A stretch of 35,561 bases of DNA from Eubacteriales Family XIII. Incertae Sedis bacterium (GCA_031272365.1 JAISTX010000028.1:1-35561), one strand, 5' to 3'. Shown: positions 15,844 through 24,382, counted from the stretch's first letter. The notes: a model not told the origin generated them from the letters alone. Numbers and translations: made by a program.

Positions 15844-16353
15844 ATGTTTAAGGAAATGCTGAAGAAGAGAATGCAGGGGAAGAAGAAGGGCTTCACGCTC
15901 ATCGAAGTCATCGTGGTGCTCGTCATCCTGGCGATCCTCGCCGCGATCGCGGTCCCGGCGCTGACCGGCTACATCGACAAGGCGAACCAGCGGGCGGTGC
16001 TTTCGGAAGCACGCAATATCCAAGTGGCAATTCAGGAGATTGCATCGGATGCGTATGGCAGTGGTGCGTCTGAAGCCCAGATTGCTGCCATAACAAGTGA
16101 TTCGGTTGTGATCGCCGGCACGTCGAATGTCTTGGGTGGCAAGTATGTGCCGATCTCAACGGTGGCAGCACCTACACTGAAAGATGAAATCAAGGCGTTG
16201 TCAGGGCAGACGGTAGACGGCACACTTACGTTGATCAAATTCGATGGAAAGGCCGTGAAGAAGTTCCTGTACACGAAGACTGATGGCAAGACCGTGTACT
16301 ACCTTAGCGGAAACTACACCACGTCCGAGCCGAGCGGCTGGGCAGCTGCCTAA
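15844..16353 (+). CDS. Type IV pilin-like protein (prepilin)
   Basis: This is 169 aa with a class III signal. A basic leader of 16 residues ends in KKKG, and the mature protein would begin FTLIEVIVVLVILAILAA with Glu at +5, the hallmark of type IV pilins and pseudopilins. The prepilin peptidase at 11213-12028 would cut after Gly16. The globular part has no obvious disulfide Cys. The start at 15844 has GGAAGGGA about 7-8 bases upstream; ATG at 15817 is a less likely alternative. No assembly ATPase or inner-membrane platform gene lies nearby. A strong terminator follows. Confidence 0.92.
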   Translation: MFKEMLKKRMQGKKKGFTLIEVIVVLVILAILAAIAVPALTGYIDKANQRAVLSEARNIQVAIQEIASDAYGSGASEAQIAAITSDSVVIAGTSNVLGGKYVPISTVAAPTLKDEIKALSGQTVDGTLTLIKFDGKAVKKFLYTKTDGKTVYYLSGNYTTSEPSGWAAA

Positions 16354-16383
16354 TCCATAAGCATACACAACAAACATAGGGGG

Positions 16384-16412
16384 AAAAAGGCGGTCCAACG
16401 GGCCGCCTTTTT
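16384..16412. terminator. Bidirectional intrinsic terminator
   Basis: An 8-bp GC-rich stem (16389-16396 with 16400-16407, one G-U pair, loop AAC) is flanked by five A on the left and five T on the right. It can end the pilin transcript on the plus strand and the kinase transcript on the minus strand. The kinase stop codon lies in the T-run at 16411. Confidence 0.9.
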
Positions 16413-18780
16413 ATTCGTCCTGCTGATCCCCGGCCACTTCCCGCCCCCGGAACTCCTCCACCGCGGCCTCCTCCACCGCCGCCACGCCGATGACCGTCCC
16501 GTAGTTCCACACCGAGACGCCGACGGCGGCCGTGCCCTCCAAAAACACGCAGTCCGACACGCGGCGCCCCTGGCCGACGAGGTGCACCACGCCGCCGGGC
16601 TTCCAGGCGTCCATGAAGTCCGGCGCGCTGACCGCGCCCGTGTTGTAGCAGCCCGTCAGGACGCCGCCCTCGAGGATCCCCGCGCAGCCGCCCGCGACCG
16701 AGATGCCCGTCACGCCGCCCGTGTTGCCGCAGCCGAAGACGTAGCCTGTGTTCGTGCCGCAGACGCCGCCCGCGTAGGTCTCCGTGCGGTTCTTGCTGTT
16801 GCCGGCCGTGAAGATCGTCACGGGCGCCGCGTTCACGCAGCCGCGCACGATGCCGCTGTTCACGCCGCAGATGCCGCCCGCCGAGGAGCCCATCGCGATG
16901 TCGGCGTCGAGCGTGCCGGATTCCACGGTGCAGCCCTCGATCAGCCCCGACAGGTTTTTGCCGGCGACGGCCCCCACGGCGCCGTCGAAATCGTTTTGCA
17001 CGAGGATCTCCACGTCCGCCAGCCGCACGCCGCGCACGACGCCGTTTTCGACCGCGCCGAAGAGGCCGTACACATCGCGGTCGTCCTCGCGGTTCCCCTC
17101 GATGCGCAGCCCTGCGATGGTGTGCCCGCCGCCCTCCAGCACGCCCGTGAACGGCTGGTCCAGCGTGCCGATCGGCTCGAACACGCCCAGGGCGGAGCAG
17201 TCGATGTCCGCCTCCAGCACGTAGTGGCCGGACAGGTTGTCGCGGATGCGCGAGAGGTCCTCCGCCGTGTGGACCGGCACCGGCGCCGCCTCGCGCCCGT
17301 CCGTGACAAAGAGCGACAGGGCGCCGTCGCAACTGCCAAAAGCGTTCGTCGCCGTGAAAAAGACCGGGTAGTGCCCGGGCGTCGCGGCCCCCTCCGTCAC
17401 CGAAAGCGCAAACGAACCCCCGCCCCCTTCGACGGAGAACCCGGCCGGCACCGCGCCCCAGAGCGACACCTCGTCCGCGCCTGTGACGGGCAGCGGCACC
17501 GTGAAGGCGCCCCCCGCCGCGCGGCTTTCCTCCGTATATTCCGCCGCGTCCGGCGCCAGGGCGATGTCGAGCGTGAAAGCAAGCCCCTCCTCCCCGGCGG
17601 CCTCCGCCGCGGCCTTCGTCACAACGGCCGCCTCGGTCGCCACGCGGTTCCGGTAGGCCGCGCTCACGGTGTAGTCGTCGTACGCAAAGACCGTCAGCTC
17701 CGCCAAGCCCCCCTTCGCGGGCGCGTACCAGTGGTGGCTGTCGACCGAGACCGCGCACCCCTCGAAGGGCTCGCCGTCCATCAGGGCTGTGACCGTCACG
17801 GGCACCCGCGCCTCGTCCGCGTAGAGCGACCCGTCCGCGCGCAGCGCCTCGGGGATGCCCCCGCCGGGCCCCTCGCCCTCCAGAGAATCCGTGGGCCGCA
17901 ACAGCGGGAACAGCGCCGCGATGCCGGCGGCCACCACAGCCAGCGCGGCCCCGGCGGCGATGGCGTACTCCCGCCTTGTGGGCGGCGAGAGCGCGCGCCC
18001 GATGGCCTGCACCAGTTTCCCTGCGGACGCATAACGCTTCTCCGGCGAGAGCGCCGTGCACTTCGCGATGATGCGCCGCAGCGTCTTCGACCCGACCTTC
18101 TCCCGGAAGCCGGGCAGGGCGGTTTCCCCCGTGCAGAGGTAGAGCAGCAGCTTCCCGAGCGCAAACACGTCCGTGCGCTGGTCCGCGGCGCGGAAGCCGA
18201 ACTGCTCCGGCGCCGCGAAGTCCACCGTGCCGAGGAAGACCGTGTCGAAATCCTTGCCGCCCCGGAACTCCCGCGAGACCCCGAAATCGATGAGCGACAC
18301 CTTGCCGTTCGGCGTGACGAGCACATTGCCCGGCTTCACGTCGCGGTAGATGACCGGCGGCGTCTGCGCGTGCAGGTAGTCGATGATCCCGGAGACCGCG
18401 CGGACGATCTCCAGCGCGTGCCGCTCGCCAAAGACCCCGTCGCGCTCCAGCACCCGGTCCAGCGTCTCGCCGTGCGCGTACTCGCGCAGCAGGTATTCGC
18501 GCCCCTCCGCGTCCGCGCCCGACCAGAGCGCCTTCGGCAGCGACGGGTGGTCGAGCTTGCCGAGCAGCTCCGCCTCCCGCAAGGCCGTGTCCGGGCTCCC
18601 AGGCAGCGTGACCTTCAGGACCGCCTCCGCGCCGGACGCCCCGTCGTGCACCAGGTAGACGAAGCGGTCGGGCTTCTCCGCGAGGCACGACACAAACCGC
18701 AGCCGCGCCCGCAGCTCCTCCGGCAGGAACCCCGGCGCCTCGCAGCTGTACTCGGATTCGAACGCGCCCAGCCGGCTCAT
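16411..18780 (-). CDS. Transmembrane Ser/Thr protein kinase with extracellular GLUG repeats
   Basis: This is 789 aa. Residues 30-260 form a Hanks-type kinase: Lys56 in AVLKV, the catalytic loop YRDVKPGN (145-152), DFG (165-167), and APE (190-192) in VDFAAPEQFG. The glycine loop is poor. A TM helix at about 273-294 is followed by an Ig-like or beta-rich stretch, then from about residue 540 by GLUG-type units (HYVLEADIDCS, FTGVLEGGGHTIAGLRI, YGLFGAVENGVVRGV, GGICGVNSGIVRGC, GGVCGTNTGYVFGCG). The cytoplasmic kinase would thus be joined to an outside beta-solenoid-like sensor or adhesin. The ATG at 18780 has GGAGG 5 bases upstream and overlaps the stop of the preceding gene (ATGA). Confidence 0.9.
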   Translation of the reverse strand: MSRLGAFESEYSCEAPGFLPEELRARLRFVSCLAEKPDRFVYLVHDGASGAEAVLKVTLPGSPDTALREAELLGKLDHPSLPKALWSGADAEGREYLLREYAHGETLDRVLERDGVFGERHALEIVRAVSGIIDYLHAQTPPVIYRDVKPGNVLVTPNGKVSLIDFGVSREFRGGKDFDTVFLGTVDFAAPEQFGFRAADQRTDVFALGKLLLYLCTGETALPGFREKVGSKTLRRIIAKCTALSPEKRYASAGKLVQAIGRALSPPTRREYAIAAGAALAVVAAGIAALFPLLRPTDSLEGEGPGGGIPEALRADGSLYADEARVPVTVTALMDGEPFEGCAVSVDSHHWYAPAKGGLAELTVFAYDDYTVSAAYRNRVATEAAVVTKAAAEAAGEEGLAFTLDIALAPDAAEYTEESRAAGGAFTVPLPVTGADEVSLWGAVPAGFSVEGGGGSFALSVTEGAATPGHYPVFFTATNAFGSCDGALSLFVTDGREAAPVPVHTAEDLSRIRDNLSGHYVLEADIDCSALGVFEPIGTLDQPFTGVLEGGGHTIAGLRIEGNREDDRDVYGLFGAVENGVVRGVRLADVEILVQNDFDGAVGAVAGKNLSGLIEGCTVESGTLDADIAMGSSAGGICGVNSGIVRGCVNAAPVTIFTAGNSKNRTETYAGGVCGTNTGYVFGCGNTGGVTGISVAGGCAGILEGGVLTGCYNTGAVSAPDFMDAWKPGGVVHLVGQGRRVSDCVFLEGTAAVGVSVWNYGTVIGVAAVEEAAVEEFRGREVAGDQQDE

Positions 18781-20522
18781 GGCACCTCCACCCATTCGCT
18801 GTCGCGCATCCCCCGGCAGGCGGCGCAGACAAACGTCTTCCCATTTTCCTTCTTATAATAATGCTCTATGCCGTCTTTTCCGGGCGGGACGACCGCGCCG
18901 CCCACGACCTGCGGCGCCGGCGTGCGCTGCTTGAAGACGCCGATCGGCACGGGGCCGTAGGCGTCCAGCGAGGCGTAGCACCAGGCCTCCTCGAAGGGCC
19001 CGAGCACGGCGAGGGCGGCGGGGTCGCGCAGCCCATCCGCCGTCACGGGCTGCATGCCCGCGAGCACGGCGGGCCCGGCGAACACCTTCGCCCCGTCTGC
19101 GGACTGGCCGCGCAGGAAGGCGCAGGACGTGACCCTGCCGTAGTCGATCGTCTGGCAGACGCCCCCCGCCGGGTATTCGCCGACGAGGTCCCTGCCCTCG
19201 ATGGAGCCGCTGTTCACGCAGCGCGTGATGAAGCCGCCGCGCGTGAACGAGGCGACGCCGCCCGTGAGGTGGTTGCCGCTCACCGCGCCCTCGTTGGCGC
19301 AGTATTTCAAAAAGCTCTGGTAGGCCGCCGCCGCGACGCCGCCCGTGTTCGGCAGCCATTTCTTCTCCATCTCGCAGACGACCGCCGTCGAGTTGAACAG
19401 GCCCAGCAGGATGGCGTTGTACTCCGTCACGAGCCCTGCGGCGGACCCGTCGGTGGGGTGGACGATGCCGCCGATGGAGGCGCAGTCCCGCACGAGGCAG
19501 CTCGACGCCGTGCCGAGCACCGAGCAGCAGAAGGAGGTCCCGCTGGCCCGCGGCGGCACCTCGGGCGTGACCATAGGCTCGCGGAAGATGAGGTTTTCCA
19601 CCACCGCGCCGGACATCGCCCCGAAGAAGGAAAAATGCGTCCCGGCCTCGATCTTCCCCGGCGCGTGGAAGCCTTTGATCTCATGGCCGCCGCCGTCGAA
19701 GGTGCCCGTGAAGGGGTTTGCCTCCGTGCCGATCGGCGTCCAGCCGTCCACCGCAGAGAGGTCCAAGTCGTCCGCCAGCACGAAATGGCCGGACAGGTCC
19801 TCGCGCAGGAGGGCGAGGTCGTCGGCCGTGCGGATCTCCGTGGCCGGCGCCCCGTCGTCCAGGAACACGCCGAGCCGGCATTCCGTTTCGCCGGCGGCGT
19901 TCGTCAGCGTGAGGCGGATCGAGTGGAAGCCCGCCTGCGCGAGCGCCGGATCCACGGCGAGCGACGCGCCGCCGCCGCCCGCCGCGACGGAAAACCCGTT
20001 GGGCAGCGGCTCCGCCGCCACCGCGCCCGCGCCGGAGACGGGCAGGGCGGCTCCGGCCCCCTCGCCCGCAGGGAAGGTGTAGAGCAGGAGGTCGTCGGCC
20101 TGCGGCGCGGCGCCGAGGTCGAGCGTCGTTTTTGTTATTTCCTTGGAAGCGGGGACGGTGATTTCCTTGCGCACGATCCGGTTGCCCTGCGCCGCGCACA
20201 GCGTGTGCGACCCGGGCGCGAGCCGGAGCGCCGCCTTGCCGTCCGCGCCCGCCGCGTACCAGTTGGCCCCGTCCGGGGAAACGGCGATGGGGTCCTGGCC
20301 GGCGCCCCCCGTGACGGCCACTTCCACCGGCGCGAGCGCCGCCTCCCGCTCGGCCGCGTACACGGCGGATACGCCCGCCTGCGGCACGAGGTTCTCCTGC
20401 CGCGGGCGCGACTGGGCCTGGGCCTGCCAACCGGAAACCAGGAATGGCAGGACGACCAACCCCAACAATACAGCCCCGGTAGCCAAGCCAAAAAGCGGGG
20501 CGCTCGCCGCTCGTCTTGTCAT
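18777..20522 (-). CDS. Secreted or membrane-anchored GLUG-repeat protein
   Basis: This is 581 aa. An N-terminal hydrophobic segment (residues 9-30, LFGLATGAVLLGLVVLPFLV) acts as a signal peptide or anchor. After beta-rich regions comes the same block seen in the kinase next door: IRTADDLALLREDLSGHFVL, DDLDLSAVDGWTPIGT, FTGTFDGGGHEIKGF, then GLUG-type turns such as GGVASFTRGGFITRCVNSGS. The C-terminus has CAACRG, a possible half zinc site. It shares ATGA with the kinase gene, so both are made from one mRNA. The start has no Shine-Dalgarno; TAGAAT lies 6 bases upstream of the ATG. Function unknown, probably surface binding. Confidence 0.82.
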   Translation of the reverse strand: MTRRAASAPLFGLATGAVLLGLVVLPFLVSGWQAQAQSRPRQENLVPQAGVSAVYAAEREAALAPVEVAVTGGAGQDPIAVSPDGANWYAAGADGKAALRLAPGSHTLCAAQGNRIVRKEITVPASKEITKTTLDLGAAPQADDLLLYTFPAGEGAGAALPVSGAGAVAAEPLPNGFSVAAGGGGASLAVDPALAQAGFHSIRLTLTNAAGETECRLGVFLDDGAPATEIRTADDLALLREDLSGHFVLADDLDLSAVDGWTPIGTEANPFTGTFDGGGHEIKGFHAPGKIEAGTHFSFFGAMSGAVVENLIFREPMVTPEVPPRASGTSFCCSVLGTASSCLVRDCASIGGIVHPTDGSAAGLVTEYNAILLGLFNSTAVVCEMEKKWLPNTGGVAAAAYQSFLKYCANEGAVSGNHLTGGVASFTRGGFITRCVNSGSIEGRDLVGEYPAGGVCQTIDYGRVTSCAFLRGQSADGAKVFAGPAVLAGMQPVTADGLRDPAALAVLGPFEEAWCYASLDAYGPVPIGVFKQRTPAPQVVGGAVVPPGKDGIEHYYKKENGKTFVCAACRGMRDSEWVEVP

Positions 20523-20528
20523 GCCGCT

Positions 20529-20534
20529 ATTCTA
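20529..20534 (-). promoter_or_regulatory. -10 box next to the GLUG protein start
   Basis: On the minus strand TAGAAT, then six bases (AGCGGC), then the ATG at 20522. A TTGACG lies upstream but only 13 bases away, so the -35 is doubtful. The spacing to the ATG equals that of the three other leaderless-type genes. Confidence 0.5.
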
Positions 20535-20656
20535 CAACATTCAACTACGTCAAAACTCTGCTCCCGGCGAAGTCGCGGGGGCGGAAAAAAATTATTCAAA
20601 AAATTTTGTAAACGAGGCAGTAAATCGCGCGCGGAACGGTACTTATTTACCGGAGC

Positions 20657-20727
20657 AGCAGTGATCGTGTCGACGAACCGTGATATCGAACTTACCCCCG
20701 GTTGTACGGCTATACGCGATCACTGCT
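20657..20727. other. 71-base region closed by a perfect 11-bp inverted repeat
   Basis: AGCAGTGATCG (20657-20667) pairs perfectly with CGATCACTGCT (20717-20727). The enclosed sequence has smaller complementary pairs (AACCG/CGGTT and CCGT/ACGG). No T-run follows. It lies in the 465-base gap between the divergent GLUG and radical SAM genes. A small RNA, a regulator site or a mobile-repeat relic are all possible. Confidence 0.5.
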
Positions 20728-20814
20728 TAGCCTTGAGAAAATTGAATATTCCATACTTTTGCTTATAAGGTGCGAAAGAGCTTGTAAGGTGTTAGGCGGG
20801 GGGAGCGAATGCGT

Positions 20815-20846
20815 GAAGCGGAGACCATGTCAGATGTCTCCGCTTC
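20815..20846. other. Perfect 11-bp hairpin upstream of the radical SAM gene
   Basis: GAAGCGGAGAC (20815-20825) pairs with GTCTCCGCTTC (20836-20846) around a 10-base loop. It has no T-run, so termination is doubtful. It lies about 35 bases upstream of the first promoter elements of the radical SAM gene. Confidence 0.5.
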
Positions 20847-20881
20847 GGTTCATTCCGGCAAAGTGGAGCTAAACAATCAAC

Positions 20882-20930
20882 TTAAACTTGCCAAAAAACA
20901 ATGTTATAATGCATCGTCATGTGTTATAAT
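20882..20930 (+). promoter_or_regulatory. Tandem extended -10 promoters of the radical SAM gene
   Basis: TGTTATAATG occurs twice (20902-20911 and 20922-20931), 20 bases apart, each an extended -10 with consensus TATAAT. The first has TTAAAC (20882-20887) 17 bases upstream as a weak -35. Transcripts would have 30-75 bases of leader before the Shine-Dalgarno. Confidence 0.7.
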
Positions 20931-20987
20931 GATTCCACATGAGCTATGATTGAACGAGAGTTCGTTACTAACTGGCGGAGGTGTAGA

Positions 20988-22364
20988 ATGAAGTTTTTCA
21001 AGAAGAAGACCGTGGATCTGCTCTTGGACTATATGGCCAAGGATCCTATCAAAAACTTGCCGAAGATGATCGATCTGGCGGAGACGCTCGATCGCAAGGG
21101 TCCGGACGGCAGGGGCATGCATGCGGGGCAGATCGAACAGTTCCGCAGGACGATCATCAACCCGGAGAGCGTCTGGAGCACGTTTGTGCAGAAGCTCTTC
21201 ACGGAGGTTGATTCGCATTGCATCAAGAAGCTGGTGGAGTGCTTCTTTGTCAACAGCACGCTCGACAACGACGAGCGCGAGAAGATCAAGGAAGAGTACG
21301 ACATCAACATCCCGTGGGCGATCCTCATGGATCCCACGAGCGCGTGCAACTACAAATGCACGGGTTGTTGGGCGGCGCAGTACGGCGGCAAAAACAACCT
21401 GTCGTACGAGAAGCTCGACGACATCATCACGCAGGGCAAGGCGCTCGACATCCGCTTCTACATCTACAGCGGCGGCGAGCCCCTCGTGCGCAAGGCCGAC
21501 CTCATCAAGCTGGCCGAGAAGCACCAGGACTGCTATTTCTTCGCCTTCACGAACGGCAGCCTCGTCGACGACGACTTCTGCAAGGACCTGCTGCGCGTGG
21601 GCAACTTCACGCTCGGCTTCTCCATCGAGGGCGACGAGGAGGACACGGACTTCCGGCGCGGCAAGGGTGCGTACCAGACGGTTGTGGACAATATGAAACT
21701 CATGCGGTCGTACAAACTGCCCTTTGGCATGTCGACCTGCTACACGAGCAAGAACACCTACGACATCGGGTCGGACGAGTTCTACGACACGATGATCGAC
21801 CTCGGCTGCCGCTTTGCGTGGAACTTCACGTACATGCCGGTCGGCGCGGACGCGGTGCCGGAGCTCATGGCGACGGCCGAGCAGCGCAAGTGGATGCACA
21901 AGCGGATCCGCGAGATCCGCGAGACGAAGCCGATCTTCGCGATGGACTTCTGGAACGACGGCGAGTACACCTGCGGCTGCATCGCGGGCGGGCGGCGCTA
22001 CTTCCACATCAACGCGGCCGGCGACGTGGAGCCCTGCGCGTTCGTGCACTACTCCAACGTGAACATCAACGAGGTGACGCTGCTCGAGGCGCTCCAGAGC
22101 CCGATCTTCCGCGAGTACAAGAAAGGCCAGCCCTTCAATAACAATTTGATGCGGCCCTGCCCTGTGCTCGACAACCCGGAGGCGATCGAGAAGATGGTGC
22201 AGGAGAGCGGCGCCCATTCGACGGATTTCCTGAAGCCCGAGCCGGTCGAGGACCTGGTGGCGCGCACGAAGGATGTCGCGGCGAAATGGGGCGAGACGAG
22301 CGACCCGATCTGGGAGGAGCACCTCAAAGAGAAACCGCAGCTGAAAAACCTGAACGCGAAGTAA
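20988..22364 (+). CDS. Radical SAM protein with SPASM-like C-terminal cysteines
   Basis: This is 458 aa. The 4Fe-4S/SAM motif CNYKCTGC (Cys 120, 124, 127) is followed by IYSGGEPL (159-166) and FSIEGDEEDTDFRRGKGAY, as in the MoaA/NifB/PqqE branch. Extra Cys at 329, 331, 350 (DVEPC) and 391 (RPCP) resemble a SPASM or twitch cluster site. The N-terminal 110 residues are a helical extension starting MKFFKKKTVDLLLDYMAKDP. The ATG at 20988 is chosen because GGAGGTG is at 20977-20983. The substrate is unknown; the convergent acyl-CoA synthetase may or may not be related. A strong terminator follows. Confidence 0.88.
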   Translation: MKFFKKKTVDLLLDYMAKDPIKNLPKMIDLAETLDRKGPDGRGMHAGQIEQFRRTIINPESVWSTFVQKLFTEVDSHCIKKLVECFFVNSTLDNDEREKIKEEYDINIPWAILMDPTSACNYKCTGCWAAQYGGKNNLSYEKLDDIITQGKALDIRFYIYSGGEPLVRKADLIKLAEKHQDCYFFAFTNGSLVDDDFCKDLLRVGNFTLGFSIEGDEEDTDFRRGKGAYQTVVDNMKLMRSYKLPFGMSTCYTSKNTYDIGSDEFYDTMIDLGCRFAWNFTYMPVGADAVPELMATAEQRKWMHKRIREIRETKPIFAMDFWNDGEYTCGCIAGGRRYFHINAAGDVEPCAFVHYSNVNINEVTLLEALQSPIFREYKKGQPFNNNLMRPCPVLDNPEAIEKMVQESGAHSTDFLKPEPVEDLVARTKDVAAKWGETSDPIWEEHLKEKPQLKNLNAK

Positions 22365-22390
22365 GTGCTTCGGGCTATTTTGGAAAGAGG

Positions 22391-22419
22391 AAGGCGGATG
22401 CTGGCGCATCCGCCTTTTT
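22391..22419 (+). terminator. Intrinsic terminator after the radical SAM gene
   Basis: A perfect 11-bp stem (22391-22401 with 22406-22416), loop TGGC, and a T-run through 22419. It starts 27 bases after the stop codon. Confidence 0.92.
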
Positions 22420-22459
22420 GATGCAGGTTTTGGCCCCCGGGATTGCGCCGCCGCCCCCC

Positions 22460-22619
22460 GTAGGGGCGGATGGCAATCCGCCCGGGATGGCAATCCGCCC
22501 GGGATGACAATAGTGTGGGGAAAACCCGGGACGACAGCAGCGCCGCCCCCCGTAGGGGCGGATGGCAATCCGCCCGGAACGACATACGTATTGTCATTCC
22601 GGGCTTGACCCGGAATCCA
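22460..22619. repeat. Cluster of dispersed palindromes, families A and B
   Basis: Family A (GTAGGGGCGGATGGCAATCC) is at 22460-22490 and 22552-22582. A partial tandem GGCAATCCGCCCGGGATG lies at 22489-22506. Family B is present inverted at 22591-22619. The cluster fills the gap between the convergent radical SAM and acyl-CoA synthetase genes. Confidence 0.88.
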
Positions 22620-22634
22620 AACATCGAAATCTAA

Positions 22635-22660
22635 GCCAACCGCGCAACCGCGCGGTTGGC
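22635..22660 (-). terminator. Terminator-like hairpin after the acyl-CoA synthetase gene
   Basis: GCCAACCGCGC (22635-22645) pairs perfectly with GCGCGGTTGGC (22650-22660) around a 4-base loop. On the minus strand it follows the synthetase stop by about 20 bases, but only a weak T-rich stretch follows (TTAGATTT). It may be part of the family B composite repeat. Confidence 0.5.
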
Positions 22661-22681
22661 ATCCTTTCATACGTCCCTTTA

Positions 22682-24382
22682 TTACTCCGCGGTCTGCTTC
22701 GCTACGATCGCGTCCGCGTGGAAGCGTTCGCGGAGCTTTGGCTTTTCTATTTTGCCGGTAGCGTTTCTCGGCACGGGCTCGAAGACGATGCGGCGCGGGC
22801 GCTTGTAGCGCGGCAGCCCCTCGAGGTAGGCCGCCACGTCCGCCTCGGTCACGCTGCCTGCCGCTTCCGGCTTCAGCTCGATGACCGCGAGCGCGATCTC
22901 GCCGAGGCGCTCGTCGGGCACGCCGATGACGGCGACATCTTTGACGGGCGCGAAGCCGTGGAGGAAGTCCTCGATCTGCACGGGGTAGAGGTTCTCCCCG
23001 CCCGAGATGATGACATCCTTCTTGCGGTCGACGAGGAAGAGGAAACCGTCCTCGTCCTCCTTCGCCATGTCGCCCGTGAAGAGCCAACCATCCTTCAGGG
23101 TTTCCGCCGTGGCCTCGGGGTTGCGGTAGTATTCGCGCATGACGCCAGGGCCCTTGACGATGAGCTCGCCGACCGTGCCGCGCGGGACTTCGTCGCCGTT
23201 TTCGTCGACGACGCGTGTCTGCCAGCCGTGGCCGGCCTTGCCGATCGCGCCGACCTTGTGCTCGTTGCCGAGGCCGAGGTGGACGCAGCCGGGGCCCGTC
23301 GATTCGGACAGCCCGTAGTTTGTGTCGTAGTCATGCGCCGGGAAGAGCTCCTTCCACCGCTTCACGAGGCTCGGCGGCACGGGCTGCGCGCCGATGTGCA
23401 TCATGCGCCAGTGGCTGAAATCAAGCGCTTTCACTTCCTCCGTGTGCGACTCGATGTAGTCGATGATGTCGCGCGCCCACGGCACGAGCAGCCAGACGAT
23501 GGATGCCTTCTCCTTCGCCGCCGTGTCCAGCACCCAGCCGGGGTCCGTCCCCTTGAGCAGGATGGTCTTGGCGCCCGCGACGAGGCTGCCGAACCAGTGC
23601 ATCTTTGCGCCCGTATGGTAGAGCGGCGGGATGAGGATGAAGATGTCGTCGTGCGTCTGCCCATGGTGCATATATTCCGTGACCGCCGCCGTGTACAGCC
23701 CGTTGTGCGAATGCAAGATGGCTTTCGGGAAGCCCGTCGTGCCGGACGAGAAATAGATCGCGCCGTCGTCTTCCGGCGTGATCGTCCCGGCGATTTCGGG
23801 GCGGCCGGCATCGAATTTTGTTATTTCAGCTTCGAACGAGGTGGCATAGGCCGGCAGGTCGAGGCCAAGCCAGATGTACTCGCGGATGCCCTGCATGAGG
23901 TCCGTATCCTTCACGGCCTCGACGCGCTCGAGGAATTCCGACGCGAAAAACAGCACGGTCGCCTGGGAGAGCTCGGTGCAGTACGCGATCTCCTCGGAGG
24001 TGTAGCGGAAGTTCATCGGCACGGCGAGGGCGCCGGTCTTCATGACGCCGAAGTAGATCGGCAGCCATTCGATGCAGTTCATGAGCAGGATCGCGACTTT
24101 GTCGCCGCGCTTCACGCCGTGGGCGATCAGCATGTTTGCGACGCGGTTGGCGCGGTCGTCGAACTGCTTCCACGTGAGCTCCGAGCGGTAGTGCGACGAG
24201 TGGCCCGTCTCGACGAGGGCGTAGTCCTTCCACAGCAGGTTCTTGGCGTCGTCGTGGATGGGGTTGAGCTCGATGAGCGCGGTCTCGTCCGGGTAGAGCT
24301 GCGCGTTCCGCTCGAGCAGATCGGGGAGCCTGCCGCTTTCCGGCACAGGCAATACAGGTGTGTTTCTTTCCATGGTTCGCAT
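22682..24382 (-). CDS. Acyl-CoA synthetase (AMP-forming, ANL superfamily)
   Basis: This is a 566-aa ligase that activates a carboxylic acid, probably a fatty or aryl acid, to its CoA thioester through an acyl-AMP. Motifs in order: the P-loop YFSSGTTGFPKA, PPLYHTGAKMHWF, TNYGLSESTG, GWLFTGDMAKEDEDGFLFLV, DRKKDVIISGGENLYPVQIE, and the catalytic Lys in NATGKIEKPKL. The substrate cannot be assigned by eye. The start is ATG at 24382 with AGGA 5 bases upstream; ATG at 24373 is an alternative. It converges on the radical SAM gene. A promoter lies at 24460-24489. Confidence 0.93.
   Translation of the reverse strand: MRTMERNTPVLPVPESGRLPDLLERNAQLYPDETALIELNPIHDDAKNLLWKDYALVETGHSSHYRSELTWKQFDDRANRVANMLIAHGVKRGDKVAILLMNCIEWLPIYFGVMKTGALAVPMNFRYTSEEIAYCTELSQATVLFFASEFLERVEAVKDTDLMQGIREYIWLGLDLPAYATSFEAEITKFDAGRPEIAGTITPEDDGAIYFSSGTTGFPKAILHSHNGLYTAAVTEYMHHGQTHDDIFILIPPLYHTGAKMHWFGSLVAGAKTILLKGTDPGWVLDTAAKEKASIVWLLVPWARDIIDYIESHTEEVKALDFSHWRMMHIGAQPVPPSLVKRWKELFPAHDYDTNYGLSESTGPGCVHLGLGNEHKVGAIGKAGHGWQTRVVDENGDEVPRGTVGELIVKGPGVMREYYRNPEATAETLKDGWLFTGDMAKEDEDGFLFLVDRKKDVIISGGENLYPVQIEDFLHGFAPVKDVAVIGVPDERLGEIALAVIELKPEAAGSVTEADVAAYLEGLPRYKRPRRIVFEPVPRNATGKIEKPKLRERFHADAIVAKQTAE

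Noticed and set aside
16582..18858. Long plus-strand frame of 758 codons
   Set aside because: Antisense shadow of the kinase gene. The minus strand has intact kinase and GLUG motifs, a ribosome site and coupling.
20657..20727. tRNA gene
   Set aside because: The length (71) and closing stem are suggestive, but there is no T-loop GTTCGA, no proper anticodon stem and the closing stem is 11 bp.
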